From Siphonodentalium dalli (Eukaryota; Mollusca; Scaphopoda; Gadilida; Siphonodentaliidae): a stretch of 64,000 nucleotides of DNA. Both the position numbers and the translations under genes were made by a program. The stretch lies in contig CP136063.1 in the NCBI GenBank assembly GCA_032622095.1, positions 274,033,426 through 274,097,425 of the forward strand. The letters are read 5' to 3'. The notes beneath the pieces are model-generated. The model was not told the origin of the DNA. It made no database searches and saw only the letters and a list, made by a program, of their open reading frames with translations. Of the stretch, positions 23,501 to 37,591 are shown in pieces (positions within the stretch are counted from its first letter, which is position 1; every line of letters begins with the position of its first letter).

Positions 23501-25383
23501 TTATTAGTAACATACCAGGAATAAGACTAACAATGAGCGTTCGCTATTTGTAACATACCAGGAATAAGACTAACAATGAGCGTTCTTTATTTGTAACATA
23601 CCATGACTAAGACTGACAATGAACGGTATTTATTGGTAACATACAATGAGTAGACTTACAATGAACGCTCTTTATGTGTAACATACCAGGAATAAGACTA
23701 ACAATGAACGATCTTTATTTGTAACATACCATGAATATACTAACAAGGAACGCTCTTTATTTCTAACATACCATGACTAATACTAACAATGAACGGTCTT
23801 ATTTTTAACATACAATGAGTAAGACTAACATTGAACGCTCTGTATTTGTAACATACCAGGCATAAGACTAACAATGAACGATCTTTATTTGTAACATACC
23901 ATGAATATACTAACAATGAACGCTTTTTATGTGTATCATACCAGGAATAAGACTAACAATGAACGCTCTTTATTTGTAACATACCATGAACAAGAATAAC
24001 AATGGACGGTCTTTATTTGTAACATACCACGAATAGACTAACAATGAACGCTCTTCAATTGTAACATACCAGGAATAGACTAACAATGAACGCTCTTTAT
24101 TTGTAACATACCAGGAATAGACTAACAATGAACGCTCTTTATTTGTAACATACCCGGGATAGACCAACAAAAAACGCTCTTTATTTGTAATATACCATGA
24201 ATAGACTAACAATGAACGTTCTTTATTTGTAACATACCATGAATAAACTAACAATGAACGTTCTTTATTTGTAACATACCAGGAATAAGACAAACAATGA
24301 ACGCTCTTTATTTGTAACATACCAGGAATAGTCTTACAATGAACGCTCTTTATTTGTAACATAACATGAATAGACTAGCAATGAACGCTCTTTATTAGTA
24401 ACATACCAGGAATATAATAACAATGAATGCTCTTTATTTGTAACATACCAGGAATAGACTAACAATGAACGCTCTTTATTTGGAACATACCATGAATAGA
24501 CTAAAAATGAACGTTCTTTATTTGTAACATACCAGGAATAGAGTAACAATGAACGCTCTTTATTTGTAACATACCATGAATAGACTAACAATGAACGCTC
24601 TTTATTTGTAACTTACCAGGAATAGACTAACAATGAACGTTCTTTATTTGTAACATACCAGGAATAGACTAACAATGAGCGTTCTTTATTTGTAGCATAT
24701 TAGGAGTAAGACTAACAATGAAAGTTCTTTATTTTTAACATACAATGAGTAAGACTAACAATGAACGCTCTATATTTGTAACATACCAGGCATAAGACTA
24801 ACAATGAACGATCTTTATTTGTAACATACCATGAATATATTAACAATGAACGCTTCGTATGTGTGTCATACCGGGAATAAGACTAACAATGAACGCTCTT
24901 TATTTGTAACATACCATGAATAAGAATAACAATGGACGGTCTTTATTTGTAACATACCACTAATAGACTAACAATGAACGCTCTTTAATTGTAACATACC
25001 AGGAATAGACTAACAATGAACGCTCTTTATTTGTAACATACCAGGAATAGACTAACAATGAACGCTCTTTATTTGTAACATACCAGGGATAGACTAACAA
25101 TTTACGCTCTTTATTTGTAATATACCATGAATAGACTAACAATGAACGTTCTTTATTTGTAACATACCAGGAGTAAGACTAGCAATGAACACTCTTTATT
25201 TGTAACATACCAGGAGTAAGACTAACAATGAGCGTTCTTTATATGTAACATACCAGTAATATACTACCTATCAACGCTCTTTATATGTAACATACCAGGA
25301 GTAAGGCTAACAATGAGCGTTCTTTATTTTTAACATACCAGGAATAAGATTAACAATGAGCGATCTTTATTTGTAACATACCA
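19190..25383 (+). repeat. 11,967-bp-offset duplication, left copy
   Basis: This 6.2-kb segment recurs at 31,157-37,350 with a constant offset of 11,967. It ends at 25,383, where U7 enters its 1,312-bp tail insertion and U10 does not. Confidence 0.88.
19205..22219 (+). repeat. 3,015-bp tandem duplication, second copy
   Basis: This is the second copy of the 3,015-bp unit. After about 22,226 the array leaves this pattern (aatagac instead of aataaac) and continues as the 42-mer run of U7. Confidence 0.86.
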
Positions 25384-26894
25384 GGAATAGTCTTACAATG
25401 AACGCTCTTTATTTGTAACATAACATGAATAGACTAGCAATGAACGCTCTTTATTAGTAACATACCAGGAATATAATAACGATGAACGCTCTTTATTTGT
25501 AATATACCATGAATAGACTAACAATGAACGTTCTTTATTTGTAACATACCATGAATAAACTAACAATGAACGTTCTTTATTTGTAACATACCAGGAATAA
25601 GACAAACAATGAACGCTCTTTATTTGTAACATACCAGGAATAGTCTTACAATGAACGCTCTTTATTTGTAACATAACATGAATAGACTAGCAATGAACGC
25701 TCTTTATTAGTAACATACCAGGAATATAATAACGATGAACGCTCTTTATTTGTAACATACCATGAATAGACTAACAATGAACGTTCTTTATTTGTAACAT
25801 ACCAGGAATAGAGTAACAATGAACGCTCTTTATTTGTAACATACCAGGAATAGACTAACAATGAACGCTCTTTATTTGTAACTTACCAGGAATAGACTAA
25901 CAATGAACGTTCTTTATTTGTAACATACCAGGAATAGACTAACAATGAGCGTTCTTTATTTGTAGCATATTAGGAGTAAGACTAACAATGAAAGTTCTTT
26001 ATTTTTAACATACAATGAGTAAGACTAACAATGAACGCTCTATATTTGTAACATACCAGGCATAAGACTAACAATGAACGATCTTTATTTGTAACATACC
26101 ATGAATATATTAACAATGAACGCTTTTTATGTGTATCATACCAGGAATAAGACTAACAATGAACGCTCTTTATTTGTAACATACCATGAATAAGAATAAC
26201 AATGGACGGTCTTTATTTGTAACATACCACGAATAGACTAACAATGAACGCTCTTTAATTGTAACATACCAGGAATAGACTAACAATGAACGCTCTTTAT
26301 TTGTAACATACCAGGAATAGACTAACAATGAACGCTCTTTATTTGTAACATACCAGGGATAGACTAACAATTTACGCTCTTTATTTGTAATATACCATGA
26401 ATAGACTAACAATGAACGTTCTTTATTTGTAACAAACCAGGAATAGACTAACTATGAGCGTTCTTTATTTGTAACATACCAGGAGTAAGACTAGCAATGA
26501 ACACTCTTTATTTGTAACATACCAGGAGTAAGACTAACAATGAGCGTTCTTTATATGTAACATACCAGTAATATACTATCGATCAACGCTCTTTATATGT
26601 AACATACCAGGAGTAAGGCTAACAATGAGCGTTCTTTATTTTTAACATACCAGGAATAAGATTAACAATGAGCGATCTTTATTTGTAACATACCATGAAT
26701 TTTCTAACAAGGAACGCTCTTTATTGGTAATATACAATGAGTAGAGTAACAATGAACGCTCTTTATGTGTAATAAACCAGGAATAAGACTAACAATGCAC
26801 GATCATTATTTGTAACATACCATGAATATACTAACAATGAGCGTTCTTTATTGGTAACATACCAGGAGTAAGACTAACAATGAACGCTCTTTAT
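20591..26894 (+). repeat. Higher-order unit U7 (6,304 bp, copy of U1)
   Basis: U7 is the same length as U1 and collinear with it at an offset of 20,510. It includes the 181-codon open frame (22,050-22,595), the fused pair near 22,750, the dimeric block and the 1,312-bp tail insertion (about 25,383-26,694). Differences noticed by eye include C for A at 21,305 and T for C at 21,662, relative to 795 and 1,152. Confidence 0.9.
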
Positions 26895-29534
26895 TTAAAA
26901 CATATCAGGAATAGACTAACAATGAGCGTTCTTTATTTGTAACATACAAGGAGTAAGACTAACAATGAACGCTCTTTATTTGTAACAAACCAGGAATAGA
27001 CTATATAACAATGAGCGTTATTTATTTGTAGCATACCAGGAGTAAGACTAACAATGAACGCTCTTTATTGGTAACATACCAGGAGTAAGACTAACAATGG
27101 ACGTTCTTTGTTGGTTACATACCAGGGATAAGACTAGCAATGAACGCTCTTTATTTGTAACATACCATGAATAAGACTAACAATGGACGTTCTTTGTTGG
27201 TTACATACCAGGAATAAGACTAGCAATGAACGCTCTTTATTTGTAACATATCAGGAGTAAGACTAACAATGAACGCTCTTTATTTGTAACTTACCAAGAG
27301 TAAGACTAACAATGGACGTTATTTGTTGTTTACTTACCAGGGATAAGACTAGCAATGAACGCTCTTTATTTGTTTACATGCAATGAATAAGACTAACAAT
27401 TGACGTTCTTTGTTGGTTACATACCAGAAATAAGACTAGCAATGAACGCTCTTTATTAGTAACATACCAGGAATAAGACTAACAATGAGCGTTCGCTATT
27501 TGTAACATACCAGGAATAAGACTAACAATGAGCGTTCTTTATTTGTAACATACCATGACTAAGACTGACAATGAACGGTATTTATTAGTAACATACAATG
27601 AGTAGACTTACAATGAACGCTCTTTATGTGTAACATACCAGGAATAAGACTAACAATGAACGATCTTTATTTGTAACATACCATGAATATACTAACAAGG
27701 AACGCTCTTTATTTCAAACATACCATGACTAATACTAACAATGAACGGTCTTATTTTTAACATACAATGAGTAAGACTAACATTGAACGCTCTGTATTTG
27801 TAACATACCAGGCATAAGACTAACAATGAACGATCTTTATTTGTAACATACCATGAATATACTAACAGTGAACGCTTTTTATGTGTATCATACCAGGAAT
27901 AAGACTAACAATGAACGCTCTTTATTTGTAACATACCATGAACAAGAATAACAATGGACGGTCTTTATTTGTAACATACCACGAATAGACTAACAATGAA
28001 CGCTCTTCAATTGTAACATACCAGGAATAGACTAACAATGGACGCTCTTTATTTGTAACATACCAGGAATATACTAACAATGAACGCTCTTTATTTGTAA
28101 CATACCATGGATAGACCAACAATTAACGCTCTTTATTTGTAATATACCATGAATAGACTAACAATGAACGTTCTTTATTTGTAACATACCATGAATAAAC
28201 TAACAATGAACGTTCTTTATTTGTAACATACCAGGAATAAGACAAACAATGAACGCTCTTTATTTGTAACATACCAGGAATAGTCTTACAATGAACGCTC
28301 TTTATTTGTAACATAACATGAATAGACTAGCAATGAACGCTCTTTATTAGTAACATACCAGGAATATAATAACAATGAACGCTCTTTATTTGTAACATAC
28401 CATGAATAGACTAAAAATGAACGTTCTTTATTTGTAACATACCAGGAATAGAGTAACAATGAACGCTCTTTATTTGTAACATACCAGGAATAGACTAACA
28501 ATGAACGCTCTTTATTTGTAACTTACCAGGAATAGACTAACAATGAACGTTCTTGATTTGTAACATACCAGGAATAGACTAACAATGAGCGTTCTTTATT
28601 TGTAGCATATTAGGAGTAAGACTAACAATGAAAGTTCTTTATTTTTAACATACAATGAGTAAGACTAACAATGAACGCTCTATATTTGTAACATACCAGG
28701 CATAAGACTAACAATGAACGATCTTTATTTGTAACATACCATGAATATATTAACAATGAACGCTTTTTATGTGTATCATACCAGGAATAAGACTAACAAT
28801 GAACGCTCTTTATTTGTAACATACCATGAATAAGAATAACAATGGACGGTCTTTATTTGTAACATACCACGAATAGACTAACAATGAACGCTCTTTAATT
28901 GTAACATACCAGGAATAGACTAACAATGAACGCTCTTTATTTGTAACATACCAGGAATAGACTAACAATGAACGCTCTTTATTTGTAACATACCAGGGAT
29001 AGACTAACAATTTACGCTCTTTATTTGTAATATACCATGAATAGACTAACAATGAACGTTCTTTATTTGTAACAAACCAGGAATAGACTAACTATGAGCG
29101 TTCTTTATTTGTAACATACCAGGAGTAAGACTAGCAATGAACACTCTTTATTTGTAACATACCAGGAGTAAGACTAACAATGAGCGTTCTTTATATGTAA
29201 CATACCAGTAATATACTATCGATCAACGCTCTTTATATGTAACATACCAGGAGTAAGGCTAACAATGAGCGTTCTTTATTTTTAACATACCAGGAATAAG
29301 ATTAACAATGAGCGATCTTTATTTGTAACATACCATGAATTTTCTAACAAGGAACGCTCTTTATTGGTAATATACAATGAGTAGAGTAACAATGAACGCT
29401 CTTTATGTGTAATAAACCAGGAATAAGACTAACAATGCACGATCATTATTTGTAACATACCATGAATATACTAACAATGAGCGTTCTTTATTGGTAACAT
29501 ACCAGGAGTAAGACTAACAATGAACGCTCTTTAT
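26895..29534 (+). repeat. Higher-order unit U8 (2,640 bp, copy of U2)
   Basis: U8 is collinear with U2. One extra base near 27,374 (tgtttacatg where U2 has tgtaacatg) changes the offset from 20,510 to 20,511. A further difference is C at 28,270 where U2 has T at 7,759. The shortened dimeric block lies at about 27,086-27,456. Confidence 0.89.
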
Positions 29535-32500
29535 TTAAAACATATCAGGAATAGACTAACAATGAGCGTTCTTTATTTGTAACATACAAGGAGTAAGACT
29601 AACAATGAACGCTCTTTATTTGTAACAAACCAGGAATAGACTATATAACAATCAGCGTTATTTATTTGTAGCATACCAGGAGTAAGACTAACAATGAACG
29701 CTCTTTATTGGTAACATACCAGGAGTAAGACTAACAATGGACGTTCTTTGTTGGTTACATACCAGGGATAAGACTAGCAATGAACGCTCTTTATTTGTAA
29801 CATACCATGAATAAGACTAACAATGGACGTTCTTTGTTGGTTACATACCAGGAATAAGACTAGCAATGAACGCTCTTTATTTGTAACATATCAGGAGTAA
29901 GACTAACAATGAACGCTCTTTATTTGTAACTTACCAAGAGTAAGACTAACAATGGACGTTATTTGTTGTTTACATACCAGGGATAAGACTAGCAATGAAC
30001 GCTCTTTATTTGTAACATGCAATGAATAAGACTAACAATTGACGTTCTTTGTTGGTTACATACCAGAAATAAGACTAGCAATGAACGCTCTTTATTTTTA
30101 ACATACCATGAATAAGACTAACAATGGACGTTCTTTGTTGGTTACATACCAGGATTAAGACTAGCAATGAACGCTCTTTATTTGTAACATACAATGAGTA
30201 AGACTAACTATGAACGCGCTTTATTTGTAACATACCAGGAATAAACCAACAATGGACGTTCTTTGTTGGTTACATACCAGGAATGGATTAACAGTGAACG
30301 CTCTTTATTTGTAACATACCATGAATAAGACTAACAATGGACGTTCTTTGTTGGTTACATACCAGGAGTAAGACTATCAATGAGCGTTCTTTATTTGTAA
30401 CATACAAGGAATAGACTAACAATGAACGCTCTTTATTAGTAACATACCAGGAATAAGACTAACAATGAGCGTTCGCTATTTGTAACATACCAGGAATATG
30501 ACTAACAATGAGCGTTCTTTATTTGTAACATACCATGACTAAGACTGACAATGCACGGTATGTATTGTTAACATACAATGAGTAGACTTACAATGAACGC
30601 TCTTTATGTGTAACATACCAGGAATAAGACTAACAATGAACGATCTTTATTTGTAACATACCATGAATATACTAACAAGGAACGCTCTTTATTTCTAACA
30701 TACCATGACTAATACTAACAATGAACGGTCTTATTTTTAACATACAATGAGTAAGACTAACATTGAACGCTCTGTATTTGTAACATACCAGGCATAAGAC
30801 TAACAATGAACGATCTTTATTTGTAACATACCATGAATATACTAACAATGAACGCTTTTTATGTGTATCATACCAGGAATAAGACTAACAATGAACGCTC
30901 TTTATTTGTAACATACCATGAACAAGAATAACAATGGACGGTCTTTATTTGTAACATACCACGAATAGACTAACAATGAACGCTCTTCAATTGTAACATA
31001 CCAGGAATAGACTAACAATGAACGCTCTTTATTTGTAACATACCAGGAATAGACTAACAATGAACGCTATTTATTTGTAACATACAAAGGGATAGACCAA
31101 CAATTAACGCTCTTTATTTGTAATATACGATGAATAGACTAACAATGAACGTTCTTTATTTGTAACATACCATGAATAAACTAACAATGAACGTTCTTTA
31201 TTTGTAACATACCAGGAATAAGACAAACAATGAACGCTCATTATTTGTAACATACCAGGAATAGTCTTACAATGAACGATCTTTATTTGTAACATAACAT
31301 GAATAGACTAGCAATGAACGCTCTTTATTAGTAACATACCAGGAATATAATAACAATGAATGCTCTTTATTTGTAACATACCAGGAATAGACTAACAATG
31401 AACGCTCTTTATTTGGAACATACCATGAATAGACTAAAAATGAACGTTCTTTATTTGTAACATACCAGGAATAGAGTAACAATGAACGCTCTTTATTTGT
31501 AACATACCAGGAATAGACTAACAATGAACGCTCTTTATTTGTAACTTACCAGGAATAGACTAACAATGAACGTTCTTTATTTGTAACATACCAGGAATAG
31601 ACTAACAATGAGCGTTCTTTATTTGTAGCATATTAGGAGTAAGACTAACAATGAAAGTTCTTTATTTTTAACATACAATGAGTAAGACTAACAATGAACG
31701 CTCTATATTTGTAACATACCAGGCATAAGACTAACAATGAACGATCTTTATTTGTAACATACCCTGAATATATTAACAATGAACGCTTTTTATGTGTATC
31801 ATACCAGGAATAAGACTAACAATGAACGCTCTTTATTTGTAACATACCATGAATAAGAATAACAATGGACGGTCTTTAGTTGTAACATACCACGAATAGA
31901 CTAACAATGAACGCTCTTTAATTGTAACATACCAGGAATAGACTAACAATGAACGCTCTTTATTTGTAACATACCAGGAATAGACTAACAATGAACGCTC
32001 TTTATTTGTAACATACCAGGGATAGACTAACAATTTACGCTCTTTATTTGTAATATACCATGAATAGACTAACAATGAACGTTCTTTATTTGTAACAAAC
32101 CAGGAATAGACTAACTATGAGCGTTCTTTATTTGTAACATACCAGGAGTAAGACTAGCAACGAACACTCTTTATTTGTAACATACCAGGAGTAAGACTAA
32201 CAATGAGCGTTCTTTATATGTAACATAACAGTAATATACTATCGATCAACGCTCTTTATGTGTAACATACCAGGAGTAACTCTAACAATGAGCGTTCTTT
32301 ATTTTTAACATACCAGGAATAAGATTAACAATGAGCGATCTTTATTTGTAACATACCATGAATTTTCTAACAAGGAACGCTCTTTATTGGTAATATACAA
32401 TGAGTAGAGTAACAATGAACGCTCTTTATGTGTAATAAACCAGGAATAAGACTAACAATGCACGATCATTATTTGTAACATACCATGAATATACTAACAA

Positions 32501-32557
32501 TGAGCGTTCTTTATTGGTAACATACCAGGAGTAAGACTAACAATGAACGCTCTTTAT
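29535..32557 (+). repeat. Higher-order unit U9 (3,023 bp, copy of U3)
   Basis: U9 is collinear with U3 at an offset of 20,511 and identical in length, with the full dimeric block at about 29,726-30,376. It closes the second copy of the U1-U2-U3 triplet, 11,966 bp in the first copy and 11,967 bp in the second. Confidence 0.89.
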
Positions 32558-35500
32558 TTAAAACATATCAGGAATAGACTAACAATGAGCGTTCTTTATT
32601 TGTAACATACAAGGAGTAAGACTAACAATGAACGCTCTTTATTTGTAACAAACCAGGAATAGACTATATAACAATGAGCGTTATTTATTTGTAACAAACC
32701 AGGAATAGACTAACAATGAACGCTCTTTATTTTTAACATACAATGTGTAAGACTAACAATGAACGCTCTTTATTTGTAACGTACCAGGAATAAGACAAAC
32801 AATGAACGATCTTTATTTGTAACATGCCATGAATATACTAACAAGGAACGCTCTTTATTTGTAACATACAATGATCAAGACTAACAATGAACGGTCTTTA
32901 TTGGTAACAAACAATACATAGACTAACAATGAACGCTCTTTATGTGTAACATACCAGGAATAAGACTACCAATGGACGTTCTTTGTTGGTTACATACCAG
33001 GAATAGACTAACAATAAACGCTCTTTGTTTGTAACATACCAGGAATAGACTAACAATGAACGCTCTTTATTTGTAACATACCAGGAATAAGACTAACAAT
33101 GAATGATCTTTATTGGTAACATACCAGGAATAGACTAACAATGAACGCTCGTTATTGGTTATTTACCAGGAGGTGACTAACAGAGAACGCTCTTTATTTG
33201 TAACATACCATGAATAAGACTAACAATGGACGTTCTTTGTTGGTTACATACCAGGAATAGACTAACAATGAACGCTCTTTATTTGTAACATACCAGGAAT
33301 AAGACTAACAATGAGCGTTCTTTATTTGTAACATACCAGGAATAGACTAACAATGAACGCTCTTTATTTGTAACATACCAGGAATAGACTAACAATGGGC
33401 ATTCTATATTGGTAACATACCAGGAGTAAGACTAGCAATGAACGCTCTTTATTTATAACATACCAGGAATAGACTAACAATGAGCGTTCTTCATTTGTAA
33501 CATACCAGGAGTAAGACTAACAATGAACGCTCTTTATTTTTAACATACCAGGAATAGACTATATAGCAATGAGCGTTCTTTATTTGTAACATACTAGGAA
33601 TAGACTAACAATGAACGCTCTTTATTTGTAACATACCAGGAATAGACTAACAATGAACGTTCTTTATTTGTAACATACCTGGAATTAGACTAACAATGGA
33701 CGTTCTTTATTTGTAACATACCAGGAATAGACTAACAATGAGCGTTCTTTATTTGTAACATACCAGGAATAAGACTAGCAATGAACGTTCTGTATTTGTA
33801 ACATACCAGGAATAGACTAGCAATGAACGCTCTTTATTTGTAACATACCAGGAATAGACTAACAATGGACGTTCTTTATTTGTAACATACCAGGAATAGA
33901 CTAACAATGGACGTTCTTTATGTGTAACATACCAGGAATAGACTAACAATGAGCGTTCTTTATTTGTAACATACCAGGAATAAGACCAACAATGGACGTT
34001 CTTTATTTGTAACATATCAGGAATAGACTATCAATGGACACTCTTTATTTGTAACGTACCAGGAATATACTAGCAATGAACGCTCTTTGTTTGTAACATA
34101 CCATGAATAGACTAGCAATGAACGCTTTTTATTTGTTACATACAAGTAATAGACTAAAAATGAGCGTTCGTTATTTGTAACATACCATGAATAGACTAAC
34201 AATGAACGCTCTTTATTTGTAACATACCAGGAATAGACTAGCAATGAACGCTCTTTATGTGTAACATACCAGGAATATACTAACAATGATCGTTCTTTAT
34301 TTGTAACATACCATGAATATACTAGCAATGAGCGTTCTTTATTTGTAACATACCAGGAATAGACTAACAATGAACGCTCTTTATTTGTAACATACCAGGA
34401 ATAGACTAACAATGAGCGTTCTTTATTTGTAACATACCAGGAATAGACTAACAATGAACGCTCTTTATTTGTAACATACCAGGAATAGACTAACAATGAG
34501 CATTCTGTGTTGGTTACATACCACGAATAAGACGAGCAATGAACGCACTTTATTTGTAACATACCAGGAATAGATTAGCAATGCACGCTCTTTATTTGTA
34601 ACATACCAGGAATAGACTAACAATGAACGCTCTGTATTTGTAACATACCAGTAATAGATAAACAATTAACGCTCTTTATTTGTAACATACCAGGAATAAG
34701 ACTAACAATGAACGCTCATTATTGGTATGTGAATGATCTTTATTTGTAACATACCATGAATAAGACTAACAATGGACGTACTTTGTTGGTTACATACCAG
34801 GAATAAGACAGGCAATGAATGCTCTTTATTTGTAACATACCATGAATAAGACTAGCAATGGACGTTCTTTGTTGGTTAAATACCAGGAATAAGACTAGCA
34901 ATGAACGCTCTTTATTTGTAACATACCAGGAGTAAGACTAACAATGAACGCTCTTTATTTGTAACTTACCAAGAGTAAGACTAACGATGGACGTTATTTG
35001 TTGTTTACATACCAGGGATAAGACTAGCAATGAACGCTCTTTATTTGTAACATGCAATGAATAAGACTAACAATTGACGTTCTTTGTTGGTTACATACCA
35101 GAAATAAGACTAGCAATGAACGCTCTTTATTTTTAACATACCATGAATAAGACTAACAATGGACGTTCTGTGTTGGTTACATACCAGGATTAAGACTAGC
35201 AATGAACGCTCTTTATTTGTAACATACAATGAGTAAGACTAACTATGAACGCGCTTTATTTGTAACATACCAGGAATAAACCAACAATGGACGTTCTTTG
35301 TTGGTTACATACCAGGAATAGATTAACAGTGAACGCTCTTTATTTGTAACATACCATGAATAAGACTAACAATGGACGTTCTTTGTTGGTTACATACCAG
35401 GAGTAAGACTATCAATGAGCGTTCTTTATTTGTAACATACAAGGAATAGACTAACAATGAACGCTCTTTATTAGTAACATACCAGGAATAAGACTAACAA

Positions 35501-37350
35501 TGAGCGTTCGCTATTTGTAACATACCAGGAATAAGACTAACAATGAGCGTTCTTTATTTGTAACATACCATGACTAAGACTGACAATGAACGGTATTTAT
35601 TGGTAACATACAATGAGTAGACTTACAATGAACGCTCTTTATGTGTAACATACCAGGAATAAGACTAACAATGAACGATCTTTATTTGTAACATACCATG
35701 AATATACTAACAAGGAACGCTCTTTATTTCTAACATACCATGACTAATACTAACAATGAACGGTCTTATTTTTAACATACAATGAGTAAGACTAACATTG
35801 AACGCTCTGTATTTGTAACATACCAGGCATAAGACTAACAATGAACGATCTTTATTTGTAACATACCATGAATATACTAACAATGAACGCTTTTTATGTG
35901 TATCATACCAGGAATAAGACTAACAATGAACGCTCTTTATTTGTAACATACCATGAACAAGAATAACAATGGACGGTCTTTATTTGTAACATACCACGAA
36001 TAGACTAACAATGAACGCTCTTCAATTGTAACATACCAGGAATAGACTAACAATGAACGCTCTTTATTTGTAACATACCAGGAATAGACTAACAATGAAC
36101 GCTCTTTATTTGTAACATACCCGGGATAGACCAACAAAAAACGCTCTTTATTTGTAATATACCATGAATAGACTAACAATGAACGTTCTTTATTTGTAAC
36201 ATACCATGAATAAACTAACAATGAACGTTCTTTATTTGTAACATACCAGGAATAAGACAAACAATGAACGCTCTTTATTTGTAACATACCAGGAATAGTC
36301 TTACAATGAACGCTCTTTATTTGTAACATAACATGAATAGACTAGCAATGAACGCTCTTTATTAGTAACATACCAGGAATATAATAACAATGAATGCTCT
36401 TTATTTGTAACATACCAGGAATAGACTAACAATGAACGCTCTTTATTTGGAACATACCATGAATAGACTAAAAATGAACGTTCTTTATTTGTAACATACC
36501 AGGAATAGAGTAACAATGAACGCTCTTTATTTGTAACATACCATGAATAGACTAACAATGAACGCTCTTTATTTGTAACTTACCAGGAATAGACTAACAA
36601 TGAACGTTCTTTATTTGTAACATACCAGGAATAGACTAACAATGAGCGTTCTTTATTTGTAGCATATTAGGAGTAAGACTAACAATGAAAGTTCTTTATT
36701 TTTAACATACAATGAGTAAGACTAACAATGAACGCTCTATATTTGTAACATACCAGGCATAAGACTAACAATGAACGATCTTTATTTGTAACATACCATG
36801 AATATATTAACAATGAACGCTTCGTATGTGTGTCATACCGGGAATAAGACTAACAATGAACGCTCTTTATTTGTAACATACCATGAATAAGAATAACAAT
36901 GGACGGTCTTTATTTGTAACATACCACTAATAGACTAACAATGAACGCTCTTTAATTGTAACATACCAGGAATAGACTAACAATGAACGCTCTTTATTTG
37001 TAACATACCAGGAATAGACTAACAATGAACGCTCTTTATTTGTAACATACCAGGGATAGACTAACAATTTACGCTCTTTATTTGTAATATACCATGAATA
37101 GACTAACAATGAACGTTCTTTATTTGTAACATACCAGGAGTAAGACTAGCAATGAACACTCTTTATTTGTAACATACCAGGAGTAAGACTAACAATGAGC
37201 GTTCTTTATATGTAACATACCAGTAATATACTACCTATCAACGCTCTTTATATGTAACATACCAGGAGTAAGGCTAACAATGAGCGTTCTTTATTTTTAA
37301 CATACCAGGAATAAGATTAACAATGAGCGATCTTTATTTGTAACATACCA
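31157..37350 (+). repeat. 11,967-bp-offset duplication, right copy
   Basis: This is the partner of 19,190-25,383. Its left part also belongs to the copy of U3 (U9), so two duplication frames overlap here. That overlap is the signature of successive, out-of-phase exchanges. Confidence 0.88.
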
Positions 37351-37591
37351 TGAATTTTCTAACAAGGAACGCTCTTTATTGGTAATATACAATGAGTAGA
37401 GTAACAATGAACGCTCTTTATGTGTAATAAACCAGGAATAAGACTAACAATGCACGATCATTATTTGTAACATACCATGAATATACTAACAAGGAACGCT
37501 CTTTATTTGTAACATACCAGGAATAGACTAACAATGAGCGTTCTTTATTGGTAACATACCAGGAGTAAGACTAACAATGAACGCTCTTTAT
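32558..37591 (+). repeat. Higher-order unit U10 (5,034 bp, near full-length form)
   Basis: U10 contains all blocks once: 46-mers, the long 42-mer run with the 181-codon frame (34,017-34,562), the fused pair near 34,717, the dimeric block (about 34,747-35,402) and a single tail. It follows U7 at an offset of 11,967 as far as 37,350 and then continues as the end of U1, without the 1,312-bp insertion. One additional 42-bp monomer (an aaggaacgctc type, about 37,486-37,527) lies near its end. Confidence 0.9.

Larger units (their letters stand above)
20511..34193 (+). repeat. Large duplication, right copy (partner 1-13,682)
   Basis: This is the second copy of U1-U3 plus the start of the following unit. 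After 34,193 it continues into the intact U10, whereas the left copy jumps at that point to the internally deleted U4. Such low divergence over 13.7 kb implies either a very recent exchange or conversion event, or an assembly duplication. Confidence 0.92.
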
